Both the position numbers and the translations under genes were made by a program. A model generated the notes under the pieces. The model was not told the DNA's origin, ran no database searches, and was given only the letters and a program-made list of their open reading frames with translations. From Lachnospiraceae bacterium (GTDB lineage Bacteria; Bacillota; Clostridia; Lachnospirales; Lachnospiraceae), in assembly GCA_910574195.1 (NCBI GenBank), contig CAJTBF010000001.1, forward strand, positions 310,001 through 374,000: DNA of 64,000 nucleotides. Direction: 5' to 3'. Of the stretch, positions 44,154 through 53,197 are shown one piece after another; position 1 is the stretch's first letter; each line of letters starts with the position of its first letter.

Positions 44154-45113
44154 ATGCAGCAGCCACAGCCTACCACCCTGAAAGAACACCCACACGGTAC
44201 AGAATCTTTCCCCTGCGCAATCTACCGGACTTCTTCCCCCAAAAAAGGCACCCTTGTCAAACATCACTGGCACGAAGAAGTGGAGATTCTCTATTTTTCC
44301 GGCGGAGAATTCCGTCTGGAAATCAATATGGAATCTTTTCCCGTTCACTCGGAATGCCTGTATTTCATCAATCCGGGAGAATTACACAGTATTATAAAAG
44401 AGCGTTCCGGCAGTTATAAGGAAGACGCCGTTGTCTTTTCTCCTCGTATCATCTGTTTCGATCTGTATGATACCGCGCAGATTCAATTGATCCGGCCCAT
44501 CCTCAATGGGAAAATGTTGTTTCCCCGCTGTATTTTTCCGAAACATGCCGCCTTTTCTCCGATCCGGGACGCGTTTCTGGATATGATGCATTCTTTCGAC
44601 CGTACCTATGCAGAAGGATGTTTCAAAGAATCTCCCCCATCCTCCAAAAACGTCGCTGAACATCTGGCCGGACAGTTGTATATTAAATCTTCCCTGCTTC
44701 GGATTCTGGCTGTACTTTCTGACTTCCAGATGTTTACCCCTACGGAAAAGGGGTCTGACAAACGAATTGAAAGCATTAAAACCGCATTGACTTACATCCG
44801 GGAAAATTATAAAGAAAAGATCTATATTTCTGATCTTGCCGGACAGGTAAACTTAAATGAACAGTATTTCTGTCGTTTTTTTAAAAAGGCCATCGGCCGT
44901 TCTCCTATGGAATACATCAACGAATATCGGATCAAGCAATCTCTGCGCCTGTTGGAAGAAACGGAATATTCTGTGACGGAAGTCTGTCTGGAATGCGGTT
45001 ATCATAATCTGGGAAATTTTCTTCGGGAATTTCGAAAGCACACAGGCACCACACCGCTGCAATACCGCAGGCGCCTCCTGGAAGCAGGCGCACTGGATTC
45101 CAAAAAGTCATAA
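44154..45113 (+). CDS. AraC family regulator with cupin domain
   Basis: A 319-residue regulator. Residues about 30-100 form an AraC-type cupin (HHWHEEVEILYFSGGEF, LYFINPGELHSI). The C-terminal 100 residues carry two helix-turn-helix motifs (ISDLAGQVNLNEQYFCRFFKKAIGRSPMEYI and VTEVCLECGYHNLGNFLREFRKHTGTTP). AAGGAGC precedes the ATG. It directly precedes two GH13 glucosidase genes on the same strand, so sugar-responsive activation of those genes is the likely role. Confidence 0.92.
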   Translation: MQQPQPTTLKEHPHGTESFPCAIYRTSSPKKGTLVKHHWHEEVEILYFSGGEFRLEINMESFPVHSECLYFINPGELHSIIKERSGSYKEDAVVFSPRIICFDLYDTAQIQLIRPILNGKMLFPRCIFPKHAAFSPIRDAFLDMMHSFDRTYAEGCFKESPPSSKNVAEHLAGQLYIKSSLLRILAVLSDFQMFTPTEKGSDKRIESIKTALTYIRENYKEKIYISDLAGQVNLNEQYFCRFFKKAIGRSPMEYINEYRIKQSLRLLEETEYSVTEVCLECGYHNLGNFLREFRKHTGTTPLQYRRRLLEAGALDSKKS

Positions 45114-45140
45114 TTTCGTAGTTTTTAATCAAATAACTGT

Positions 45141-45169
45141 AAGACATTTTTTTCCACCTCTCTTATAAT
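45141..45169 (+). promoter_or_regulatory. Promoter of the GH13 glucosidase genes
   Basis: A consensus TATAAT at 45164 is 17 bp after AAGACA, a weak -35. A good -10 with a poor -35 suits an activator-dependent promoter, in keeping with the AraC gene next to it. Confidence 0.55.
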
Positions 45170-45214
45170 AAGCTGCAGATACAAAATCTGCCGGAAAGAA
45201 AGTGAGGTATCCTT

Positions 45215-46903
45215 ATGACAAAAAAATGGTGGCACGATAAAGTCGCATATCAGATTTATCCGAAAAGTTTTTATGATTCCAACGGAGACGGGATCGGAGA
45301 TATTCCCGGCATCATTCAGAAACTGGATTATCTGCAGGATCTGGGCGTCGATATTCTCTGGCTTTCTCCCTGCTACTGCTCTCCTCTGGCAGATCAGGGA
45401 TATGACATCTCCGACTATTATAACATTGATCCTCGTTTCGGTACGATGGAAGATATGGACCGTCTCATCGCGGAGGCAAAAAAACGGAATATGTATATTC
45501 TAATGGATCTGGTCGTCAATCACTGTTCCGACGAACATGAATGGTTTCAAAAAGCCTGTGAAGATCCGGATGGGAAATATGGCCGTTTCTTCTATTTAAA
45601 AGAGAAAAACGCGGAGAAACCACCTACCAACTGGCGTTCCTATTTTGGGGGTTCAGTATGGGAGGACCTTCCCGGTACGAACAGGCAGTATCTCCATGTA
45701 TTTCATAAAAAGCAACCGGATCTGAACTGGGAAAATCCGGAACTGCGCGAAGAAATTTTCCGCAACATTAACTGGTGGCTGGAAAAAGGTCTGGCCGGAT
45801 TTCGAATTGACGCCATCATCAATATCAAAAAAGCGCTGCCTTTCCGGGATTATGCCCCGGATCGGGAGGACGGCCTGTGCAGCGTCGGTACCATGCTGAA
45901 GGAAGCCCGGGGGATCGGGGAATTTCTGGGAGAAATGCGCGACCGCACATTCCGGAAATACGATGCATTTTCCGTCGGCGAAGTGTTTAATGAAAAACCG
46001 GAAGAACTGCCGGATTTCATCGGAGAACACGGTTACTTCTCCAGTATGTTTGACTTTAACGAAGCCATTTTCGGACAGAGCGAAAAAGGCTGGTATGACA
46101 GCCGGCCCATTACTCCGGATGATTACAAACATTGCTGTTTTATTGCCCAGGCAAAGACCGGTTCCATCGGTTTTTTGTCCAATATTATTGAAAACCATGA
46201 CGAACCCCGCGGCGTCAGCCGCTATATCCCGGAGGAAGACTGCTGTACAGAAAGCAAAACAATGCTGGCCGCGCTGAATTTCATGCTGCGTGGAATTCCC
46301 TTCCTCTACCAGGGACAGGAACTTGGCATGGAAAACATGTCCTTCTCTTCCATCGAGGAGATCGACGACATTTCCTCCCAGGATGAATATCAGGTCGCTT
46401 TGCAGGCAGGTTTGACTCCAAAAGAAGCGCTTCGTGTTGTTTCCAAATACAGCCGGGATAATGCGCGCACCCCCATGCAGTGGTCAGACAAACCTCATGC
46501 CGGTTTTACCACCGGCACTCCATGGCTGAAAGTGAATCCCAATTATGTTTCCATCAACGCCGCCTCGCAGCAGAGGGATCCGGATTCCGTATGGAACTTC
46601 TATAAAAAATTAATTGCGTTGCGGAAAAATCCGCTCTATAAAGAAACCATCGTGTACGGTACGCTGGAACCGGTCTGGGAGGAACGGCACAATCTCATGG
46701 CTTACTACCGAAAGGGAGACCGCACCCTGTTGATCATCGGAAATTATCAGAGAGAGGAACAATCCGTAGTATTGCCAAAGAACGCAAATCAAACAGAATC
46801 TGGGCATTCTTACAACATACTATTGAACAACTATCCTGACATCCACATAGAAGATGATTCGATTCATTTGTATGGATATCAGGTATTGATTCTGGAACTA
46901 TAA
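45215..46903 (+). CDS. GH13 alpha-glucosidase (oligo-1,6-glucosidase type)
   Basis: A 562-residue cytosolic enzyme that hydrolyses short alpha-glucans such as isomaltose or maltose. The catalytic triad is visible as GFRIDAI (nucleophile Asp), SVGEVFN (acid Glu) and IIENHDEPR (Asp). MDLVVNHCSDEHEWF holds conserved region I. There is no signal peptide. The length fits subfamily GH13_31. It shares about half its residues with the next gene, so the two arose by duplication or serve different linkages. GTGAGG precedes the ATG. Confidence 0.94.
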   Translation: MTKKWWHDKVAYQIYPKSFYDSNGDGIGDIPGIIQKLDYLQDLGVDILWLSPCYCSPLADQGYDISDYYNIDPRFGTMEDMDRLIAEAKKRNMYILMDLVVNHCSDEHEWFQKACEDPDGKYGRFFYLKEKNAEKPPTNWRSYFGGSVWEDLPGTNRQYLHVFHKKQPDLNWENPELREEIFRNINWWLEKGLAGFRIDAIINIKKALPFRDYAPDREDGLCSVGTMLKEARGIGEFLGEMRDRTFRKYDAFSVGEVFNEKPEELPDFIGEHGYFSSMFDFNEAIFGQSEKGWYDSRPITPDDYKHCCFIAQAKTGSIGFLSNIIENHDEPRGVSRYIPEEDCCTESKTMLAALNFMLRGIPFLYQGQELGMENMSFSSIEEIDDISSQDEYQVALQAGLTPKEALRVVSKYSRDNARTPMQWSDKPHAGFTTGTPWLKVNPNYVSINAASQQRDPDSVWNFYKKLIALRKNPLYKETIVYGTLEPVWEERHNLMAYYRKGDRTLLIIGNYQREEQSVVLPKNANQTESGHSYNILLNNYPDIHIEDDSIHLYGYQVLILEL

Positions 46904-46987
46904 CAAATACTTTTTTTAAGTCAAATCCCTCGTAGCAGACTACGGAGCATGAAAGCGGAAATAAATCAGAGAAAGGATGAACAAAAC

Positions 46988-48655
46988 ATGAAAAAGACGT
47001 GGTGGAAAGAGGCAGTAATTTATCAGATTTATCCCCGCAGTTTTATGGACAGCAACGGGGACGGGATCGGAGATTTAAAAGGAATTACCGGAAAGCTGGA
47101 TTATCTGAAATATCTGGGAATTGATGTGATATGGATGTCCCCCGTCTACCAGTCCCCCAACGATGACAATGGATATGATATCAGTGATTACCAGGCCATT
47201 ATGGCAGACTTCGGTACCATGGAAGATTTCGAAGAACTGCTGGCAGGCGCTCATAAACGGGGAATCAAAATTGTCATGGACCTGGTGGTAAACCATACGT
47301 CCGACGAACACAAATGGTTCGTGGAAAGCCGCAAATCCAAGGAAAATAAATACCAGGACTACTATATCTGGCGGGAGGGAAAAGATGCCCAAACACCGCC
47401 CAACAACTGGGGATCCTGTTTTGGCGGTTCTGCATGGCAGTATGAAAAGGGGACGGACATGTACTATCTGCATCTCTTTTCCAAAAAGCAACCGGACTTA
47501 AACTGGGATAATCCAAACGTACGCCAGGAAATCTTTGATATGATGACCTGGTGGTGCGAAAAAGGCATCGACGGTTTCCGCATGGATGTGATCAGTCTGA
47601 TTTCCAAAACAAAGGAAATGCCGGACGGTGAACTGGCAGGACTCTATGGCAGATATGATCCTTACTGCGTGCACGGTCCCAATGTACACAACTATCTCCG
47701 GGAAATGAATCAGAAAGTTCTGTCAAAATACGATCTTCTGACTGTCGGCGAAACACCGGGCGTCACACCGGAACTGGCAAAACAATACGCCGGAGAAGAT
47801 ACCCATGAACTGAATATGGTTTTCCAGTTCGAACATGTGGAAGGGGACGGAATCTACGGAAAATGGACGGACCAAAAGCCTTCTCTTCACCGCCTGAAGA
47901 AAATCTTCTCCCGCTGGCAGACGGAATTGTATGATACCGCATGGAACAGCCTGTTCTGGGATAACCACGACCAGCCAAGAGCCGTATCCCGTTTTGGAGA
48001 CGACCGTCCCGCCTATCGGGAGGCTTCCGCAAAAATGCTGGCCACCTGCCTCCATATGATGCAGGGTTCCCCCTATATCTATCAGGGAGAGGAACTGGGA
48101 ATGACCAACTATCCGTTCCAAAGTCCTCAGGATTTCCGGGACATCGAAAGCATCAACGCCTATCGGGAATGGTGTGAAAGCGGCCGGCTATCCCATGAAG
48201 AATTCTGGCCATGTATCACCCACAAAAGCCGGGATAACGCCAGAACCCCCATGCAGTGGGACAACACTGCCCAGGCCGGTTTTACCACCGGCACTCCCTG
48301 GATTGCCGTGAATCCAAACTATAAGGAAATCAACGCCAAGGCCGAGACAGCCGATCCGGATTCCGTATTCCATTATTACAAAAAACTGATTGCGCTGCGG
48401 AAACAATACCCGGTTATCGTATACGGAAAATATGAACTGCTTCTGGAGGACCACGAAACACTTTATACTTATACAAGAACATTGGAGCAGGAAAAACTCC
48501 TGATCGTCTGCAATTTTTCCGATCAGGAAACCCATTTTACCGTCCCGGAAGAGTTTGCCCATGCTTCCTGTCTGATCTCCAACAAAGACAGAGACTATGA
48601 CAAAGCGGAAATGATGCTCCGGCCCTATGAGGCATTCGTTCTGTATAAAAAGTGA
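46988..48655 (+). CDS. Second GH13 alpha-glucosidase
   Basis: A 555-residue paralogue of the gene before it. The triad is GFRMDVI, TVGETPG and FWDNHDQPR, with region I MDLVVNHTSDEHKWF. The valine/threonine pattern after region I and the GETPG motif are typical of the oligo-1,6-glucosidase and dextran glucosidase group. The ATG at 46988 has AAAGGA upstream; an ATG 39 bases earlier does not. No signal peptide is seen, so its substrates must enter by a transporter that is not in this window. Confidence 0.94.
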   Translation: MKKTWWKEAVIYQIYPRSFMDSNGDGIGDLKGITGKLDYLKYLGIDVIWMSPVYQSPNDDNGYDISDYQAIMADFGTMEDFEELLAGAHKRGIKIVMDLVVNHTSDEHKWFVESRKSKENKYQDYYIWREGKDAQTPPNNWGSCFGGSAWQYEKGTDMYYLHLFSKKQPDLNWDNPNVRQEIFDMMTWWCEKGIDGFRMDVISLISKTKEMPDGELAGLYGRYDPYCVHGPNVHNYLREMNQKVLSKYDLLTVGETPGVTPELAKQYAGEDTHELNMVFQFEHVEGDGIYGKWTDQKPSLHRLKKIFSRWQTELYDTAWNSLFWDNHDQPRAVSRFGDDRPAYREASAKMLATCLHMMQGSPYIYQGEELGMTNYPFQSPQDFRDIESINAYREWCESGRLSHEEFWPCITHKSRDNARTPMQWDNTAQAGFTTGTPWIAVNPNYKEINAKAETADPDSVFHYYKKLIALRKQYPVIVYGKYELLLEDHETLYTYTRTLEQEKLLIVCNFSDQETHFTVPEEFAHASCLISNKDRDYDKAEMMLRPYEAFVLYKK

Positions 48656-48709
48656 TTCTTTGCATGAAAGAAAACAGCATCTATTCGTTCCGGATACACA
48701 GCCAGAAAA

Positions 48710-48800
48710 ACGGTTGTATTTTACAGGAAGAGCCATCCGTTTGAAATGGCTCGGATAGGGACTCCCCAAAAGGAGTCCTCTGCAAAATACAACCGTCTTC
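48710..48800. terminator. Three-way-junction hairpin between convergent genes
   Basis: A 13-bp perfect outer stem (ACGGTTGTATTTT at 48710, complement ending 48796) encloses two full hairpins: GAGCCAT/ATGGCTC (48730-48752) and GGACTCC/GGAGTCC (48759-48778). On the minus strand the outer stem ends in CCGTTTTTC, so it can stop copA transcripts. On the plus strand it is followed by CTTCTTTTC. It probably ends both the glucosidase and copper operons. Confidence 0.7.
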
Positions 48801-48827
48801 TTTTCTGCCTCTTTTTGACACAAATGA

Positions 48828-49037
48828 TCAGGAAATACTCAATACCTTATAATCCTTGTCTTCTACCGTCTTTTTCAATACCTCTTCCGAAATCTCTGCG
48901 CCAAGTGTCACAACTGCCGTACCGGCTTCATAGCTGACCTCCGCCTGTTCTACCTCCGGAAGCGCTTCCAGACATTTTTTTACCGTTGCCTCACAGTGTC
49001 CGCACATCATCCCTTCAATTTTCATCGTTTTTGTCAT
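48828..49037 (-). CDS. copZ: Internal copper chaperone product inside copA
   Basis: In frame with the end of copA, an ATG at 49037 is preceded by GGAGGG with a seven-base gap, the ideal spacing. Translation from here gives a 69-residue protein, the usual CopZ size, with GMMCGHC as the copper site and the full beta-alpha-beta-beta-alpha-beta HMA length. The linker just upstream has A7 (49064-49070); loss of one A would put a TAA stop directly after it. Separate CopZ from the fused message is thus strongly suggested, though not proven. Confidence 0.65.
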   Translation of the reverse strand: MTKTMKIEGMMCGHCEATVKKCLEALPEVEQAEVSYEAGTAVVTLGAEISEEVLKKTVEDKDYKVLSIS

Positions 49038-51350
49038 TGTCGTTCCCTCCTGCTTTCTTTTTATTTTTTTATCTTTCCCTGCATCATGCACCCGAAACCA
49101 GTTCAGGCGCAGTGCATTCGTTACCACACAGAAACTGGACAGACTCATAGCTGCCGCTCCAAACATCGGATTCAATTTCCAGCCCAGAAGCGGATACCAG
49201 ACTCCCGCTGCCAGCGGAATCCCTATCACATTATAGAAAAATGCCCAGAACAAATTCTCATGAATATTCCTTAAAGTTGCCCGGCTTAGGCGAATGGCTG
49301 CCGGTACGTCGCGCAGACGGCTCTTCATCAGCACGACGTCCGCCGCGTCAATGGCAATATCCGTGCCCGCTCCGATGGCGATTCCCATATCCGCCCGTGT
49401 CAAAGCCGGCGCATCGTTGATTCCGTCCCCCACCATTGCCGTCTTTCCTTTCTGTTTGAGCGCGCGGATCACACTTTCCTTCCCGTCCGGCAGCACGCCG
49501 GCGATGACCTCGTCCACGCCTGCCTGCCGTCCGATTGCTTTTGCCGTCCGTTCATTGTCCCCGGTCAGCATTACCACGCGGATCCCCATATTCTGGAGTT
49601 CTTTTACCGCCTGGGGGCTATCCTCCTTGATCACATCGGCCACGGCAATAATCCCGGTCAACTGAACGTCACGTGCGAAAAACAACGGCGTCTTTCCTTC
49701 CTCCGCCAGACGCTCCGCCTCTTTTTCCATTTCATCCGGTACCTGCGCCCGCTCCCGGATAAATTTCAGATTTCCCCCCAGCAATTTACTGGAATCGCCT
49801 GCCAAAACGGCCGACAACCCGTTCCCCGGCAATGCTTGAAACTGCGTCACCTCTTCCGCTTCCAATCCGCGTTTCTCCGCCTCCGCCAGAATGGCTTTTG
49901 CCAGAGGATGTTCGCTTTTGCGCTCTAAGGCATAGGCCGTCTGCAAAAGCGCTTCCCCGGAAACTCCGTCCACCGGAACCAGGTCTGTCACCTTTGGTTC
50001 CCCACTGGTGATGGTTCCGGTTTTATCCAGCGCGACAATCTCTGTCTTTCCTGTCTCTTCCAGGGATACTGCCGTCTTGAACATGATTCCGTTTTTGGCG
50101 CCCATCCCATTGCCCACCATGATGGCGACAGGCGTCGCAAGCCCCAGCGCGCAGGGACAACTGATCACCAGAACCGAAATCCCTCTCGCCAGTGCAAATC
50201 CAATCCCCTCCCCTGCCAGAAGCCAGGCAAAAATAGTCAAAACCGCTACCGCAATTACAGCGGGCACAAACACGCCGGATACCTTATCTGCCACTTTGGC
50301 GATGGGGGCTTTTGTCGCCGCCGCATCGCTGACCATCTGGATAATCTGGGAAAGCGTGGTATCCTCCCCTACACGGGTTGCCACACACTGCAAAAATCCG
50401 GACTGATTCAACGTAGCCGCGGATACCATATCCCCTTCCGCCTTGTCCACCGGAATACTTTCCCCCGTCAGGGCTGATTCATTGATCGCACTGCTGCCCT
50501 CGAGAATCCTGCCGTCCACCGGAATATTCTCTCCAGGACGCACCACAAAAATGTCCCCTTTTTGCACCTGGGAAACCGGCACTTCCACCTCCGCGCCTTC
50601 CCGCAGAATCACCGCATTTTTGGGCGCAAGCTTCATCAGATTTTTTATTGCATCTGTGGTTTTTCCTTTGGAGCGCGCCTCCAGCATCTTTCCCACGGTA
50701 ATCAATGTGAGAATCATAGCGGCCGATTCAAAATAGAACTCATGCATATAGGACATCACGCCCGCCGGATCTCCCCTGTACTGTGCGTCCGTCATGGCAA
50801 ACAGGGCATAGGTACTATATCCAAACGCCGCTCCCGCTCCCAGAGCAACCAACGTATCCATATTCGGCGCCCCATGCAGCAGACTCCGGAATCCACTGAT
50901 GAAAAACTTCTGATTGACTACCATCACAATCCCGGTCAATATGAGCTGAATCAGCCCCATAGCCACATGATTCCCTTCCAAAACCGCAGGAACGGGCCAA
51001 TTCCACATCATATGCCCCATAGAGACATACATCAAAGGAACCAGAAATAGCAGAGATGCCGCCAGGCGCTGCTTCAATACCGGTGTCTCCCGGTCTTTCA
51101 GCATCTCTTCCTCTGCCGCCCGACTTTTTTCACCGTCTGCCCTGCCCTCTGTTCCTTTTTGTGACGCGCCGTATCCCGCCTTCTCCACCGCGGCAATTAC
51201 TTCTGCCGCAGGAGCCGTCCCTTCAATTCCCATCGTATTCGTCAGCAGACTGACGGAACACGAAGTAACGCCCGGAACCTTCGCTACCGCTTTTTCTACC
51301 CTGGCGCTGCAGGCGGCGCAGCTCATACCGGTCACTGTATATTGTTCCAT
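48828..51350 (-). CDS. copA: Copper-exporting P1B-type ATPase fused to a CopZ domain
   Basis: An 840-residue copper pump of the cytoplasmic membrane. The N-terminal metal domain has GMSCAAC (C11, C14). Eight membrane helices include the CPC motif ([12 protein letters not shown]), and the soluble domain has [11 protein letters not shown] and [10 protein letters not shown]. After the last helix a short basic linker leads to a second metal domain (GMMCGHC) from residue 772, which is a complete CopZ chaperone. Before that residue lie a ribosome site and a run of seven A, so free CopZ and shortened CopA are both possible products. It follows csoR on one transcript. Confidence 0.96.
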   Translation of the reverse strand: MEQYTVTGMSCAACSARVEKAVAKVPGVTSCSVSLLTNTMGIEGTAPAAEVIAAVEKAGYGASQKGTEGRADGEKSRAAEEEMLKDRETPVLKQRLAASLLFLVPLMYVSMGHMMWNWPVPAVLEGNHVAMGLIQLILTGIVMVVNQKFFISGFRSLLHGAPNMDTLVALGAGAAFGYSTYALFAMTDAQYRGDPAGVMSYMHEFYFESAAMILTLITVGKMLEARSKGKTTDAIKNLMKLAPKNAVILREGAEVEVPVSQVQKGDIFVVRPGENIPVDGRILEGSSAINESALTGESIPVDKAEGDMVSAATLNQSGFLQCVATRVGEDTTLSQIIQMVSDAAATKAPIAKVADKVSGVFVPAVIAVAVLTIFAWLLAGEGIGFALARGISVLVISCPCALGLATPVAIMVGNGMGAKNGIMFKTAVSLEETGKTEIVALDKTGTITSGEPKVTDLVPVDGVSGEALLQTAYALERKSEHPLAKAILAEAEKRGLEAEEVTQFQALPGNGLSAVLAGDSSKLLGGNLKFIRERAQVPDEMEKEAERLAEEGKTPLFFARDVQLTGIIAVADVIKEDSPQAVKELQNMGIRVVMLTGDNERTAKAIGRQAGVDEVIAGVLPDGKESVIRALKQKGKTAMVGDGINDAPALTRADMGIAIGAGTDIAIDAADVVLMKSRLRDVPAAIRLSRATLRNIHENLFWAFFYNVIGIPLAAGVWYPLLGWKLNPMFGAAAMSLSSFCVVTNALRLNWFRVHDAGKDKKIKRKQEGTTMTKTMKIEGMMCGHCEATVKKCLEALPEVEQAEVSYEAGTAVVTLGAEISEEVLKKTVEDKDYKVLSIS

Positions 51351-51389
51351 ATCACTCTCTCCCTTCTTTCTTCTTCCTCCAGTGAACCT

Positions 51390-51692
51390 TTACTTCATCA
51401 GCTTCTGAAGTGTTACCACCAGTTCGTCCACCGTCTCTTCTCTGCCGGCCCGGATATCCTCGGCCACACAGGTCCGGATATGATTTGCCAGAAGCACTTT
51501 ATTAAAACTGTTCAACGCCGCGTTCACCGCTGATACCTGTATCAGGATATCGGTACAATACGCATCGTTCTCCAACATCCTGCGAATTCCCCGCACCTGC
51601 CCTTCAATCCGGTTCAGACGATGAATCAGATCCGTATATTCCTTATCCGTTCGTTCCTTTGTCTTATGACAGCATTCCTTTTTTTCTTCCAT
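51390..51692 (-). CDS. csoR: Copper-sensing repressor CsoR
   Basis: A 100-residue all-helical repressor that leaves DNA when it binds Cu(I). The copper ligands are present at C46 (NDAYCTDIL), H71 and C75 (NHIRTC). The N-terminal helix RLNRIEGQVRGIRRML is the family hallmark. Two extra Cys and a His (ECCHK) near the start are additional. It stands first in the operon, 39 bp ahead of copA. A matching operator lies at 51850-51878. Confidence 0.96.
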   Translation of the reverse strand: MEEKKECCHKTKERTDKEYTDLIHRLNRIEGQVRGIRRMLENDAYCTDILIQVSAVNAALNSFNKVLLANHIRTCVAEDIRAGREETVDELVVTLQKLMK

Positions 51693-51744
51693 TCTATTCC
51701 TCCACGCACTTTTCTACCCTATCTCAAAACAGAACATAAATACG

Positions 51745-51825
51745 TGTATCCATCCAGACATCCTGTATCTGATATACTTCGCACAAGTGGACGGCCACAG
51801 CCATCCGATAAGATATACCCATCTA
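51745..51825. repeat. 66-bp repeat (forward, diverged)
   Basis: GTATCCATCCAGACATCCTG, TATACTTCGCACAAGTGGAC and GCCATCCGATAAGATATACCC. The first hairpin is degraded, and the third reads GGACGGCCACAGCCATCC. It lies between csoR and its promoter, inside the leader. Confidence 0.75.
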
Positions 51826-51849
51826 TTGTTCTTTCCAGATCTCTTTTGT

Positions 51850-51878
51850 ATTATATACCCTCACGGGGTATATTGCAA
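51850..51878 (-). promoter_or_regulatory. CsoR-controlled promoter of csoR-copA
   Basis: Reading leftward, TTGCAA and TATAAT are 17 bp apart. The spacer is filled by TATACCCCGTGAGGGTATA, a near-perfect GC-centred palindrome of the CsoR box type. Bound CsoR would block polymerase directly. The transcript then runs through a repeat before csoR. Confidence 0.85.
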
Positions 51879-51907
51879 CTATTTTTTCTGATAAACGATA
51901 CATTTTG

Positions 51908-52051
51908 GTAACAGTTCAGACTGCAACTGTGCACTTGCTGCGCAGTTGGCAGCCAGTAGTGCCACGCAGCCATGAATCCGCCCCTTTGCCATAGGCAAAC
52001 TTTTCATGGGGCGGATTTACGTAACAGTGAGGCCGAAGGCTGAACTGTTAC
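51908..52051. repeat. Branched palindrome with alternative pairing
   Basis: GTAACAGTTCAG at 51908 pairs perfectly with CTGAACTGTTAC ending at 52051. Inner hairpins include AACTG...CAGTT (51925-51947) and ATCCGCCCC...GGGGCGGAT (51975-52016) with TTTGCC/GGCAAA at its tip. A second GTAACAGT at 52021 competes for the same right arm, giving two exclusive folds. It fills the csoR-mrp gap with the repeats on either side. Confidence 0.7.
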
Positions 52052-52076
52052 ACATTTTGTAATAGTTCATTACATT

Positions 52077-52125
52077 TCACGAGCGGACAGCTACCGCTGT
52101 CCAACAAAGCATACCCATCCAGTCA
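52077..52125. repeat. Partial 66-bp repeat
   Basis: CACGAGCGGACAGCTACCGCTGTCC and AACAAAGCATACCCATCC: the third hairpin here is GGACAGC-TACC-GCTGTCC, another variant of the stem. Confidence 0.7.
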
Positions 52126-52140
52126 TTCAATACAGGTATA

Positions 52141-52197
52141 AAAAAAGAAACGGGATACCGTTCCACTGATAAACTTCACGGCAGACCCCCGTTTCTT
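52141..52197 (-). terminator. mrp terminator
   Basis: Reading leftward, AAGAAACGGG pairs with CCCGTTTCTT and the stem ends in a run of T (CTTTTTTTAT). An inner GCCGTG/ACGGT pairing supports it. It lies 26 bp after the mrp stop. Confidence 0.75.
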
Positions 52198-52222
52198 CTT
52201 ATTCTTTTCTTATAAAAGAACC

Positions 52223-53056
52223 TCAAAATAATTCTTCTACTTCCAGATAGGGATTATCCGCCTCATAGAATCTTTCCTCTTCCACCATCTCTGCAATGGC
52301 AGGATCAATCGGCATTTTCCCCAGAACCGGAACTTCCAGTTCCCCGGCAATCTTCTCAATCTGGCTCTCGCCAAATACTTTCAGTTCCTTTCCACAGTCA
52401 GGACATTTCACATAACTGTAATTCTCCACGATTCCAAGAACCGGAATATTCATCTGTTTTGCCATATGATACGCCTTCTTCACAATCATCTGTACCAGAT
52501 CCTGGGGAGAAGTCACAATCACCACTCCATCCAACGGAAGAGACTGGAATACGGTAAGCGGTACATCCCCGGTTCCCGGAGGCATGTCCACAAACAAATA
52601 ATCCAGATCATCCCAGATCACATCCGACCAGAATTGCTTCACCACGCCTGCAAGAATCGGCCCCCGCCAGATCACGGGCGCATTCTCATCCTCCAAAAGC
52701 AGATTGACAGACATAATTCTTGTCTCGTCTTTTGCGATACAGGGGAAAATTCCTTCCTCACTTCCCTTTGCCATCCCATGAATCCCATACATCTTAGGAA
52801 TGGACGGGCCGGTAATATCTGCATCCAGAATCCCAACCTGATACCCTTTTTCTCTCATTTTACGGGCAAGAGACGCCGTCACAAGAGATTTTCCGACTCC
52901 TCCCTTTCCGCTGATCACTCCAATTACCTTTTTCACATGGGAATATGCATTTGCCGGAGCTCTCAAGTCCTCTTTCTTACTCTCACAATGATCCGCATGG
53001 GCACATCCTGCACAGGACTCTTCTGTGCATCCATTACTGCGGTTCTCTTCTGCCAT
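52223..53056 (-). CDS. Mrp/NBP35-family Fe-S cluster carrier ATPase
   Basis: A 277-residue P-loop ATPase that carries and delivers iron-sulfur clusters. The deviant Walker A GKGGVGKS is at residues 50-57, LFVDMPPGTGDVPLT is the switch motif, and the bridging pair is CPDC. An extra N-terminal cysteine cluster (C10, C15, C18, C24) resembles the NBP35 type. TAGGTGA precedes the ATG. It stands alone between the copper operon and the ABC exporter genes. In this anaerobe it could serve hydrogenase and other Fe-S enzymes. Confidence 0.93.
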   Translation of the reverse strand: MAEENRSNGCTEESCAGCAHADHCESKKEDLRAPANAYSHVKKVIGVISGKGGVGKSLVTASLARKMREKGYQVGILDADITGPSIPKMYGIHGMAKGSEEGIFPCIAKDETRIMSVNLLLEDENAPVIWRGPILAGVVKQFWSDVIWDDLDYLFVDMPPGTGDVPLTVFQSLPLDGVVIVTSPQDLVQMIVKKAYHMAKQMNIPVLGIVENYSYVKCPDCGKELKVFGESQIEKIAGELEVPVLGKMPIDPAIAEMVEEERFYEADNPYLEVEELF

Positions 53057-53197
53057 ACCATTTCACCTACGCTTTCCTTCAATTTCACAGAATACGGAAC
53101 TCCCGTCACCGGCGGCCCACATACTCTAGTAATTATAATCCTGTGTATGATACGATAACACCTTATCATAATCCGAATCGCTTTGCAAGTGGTCGGT

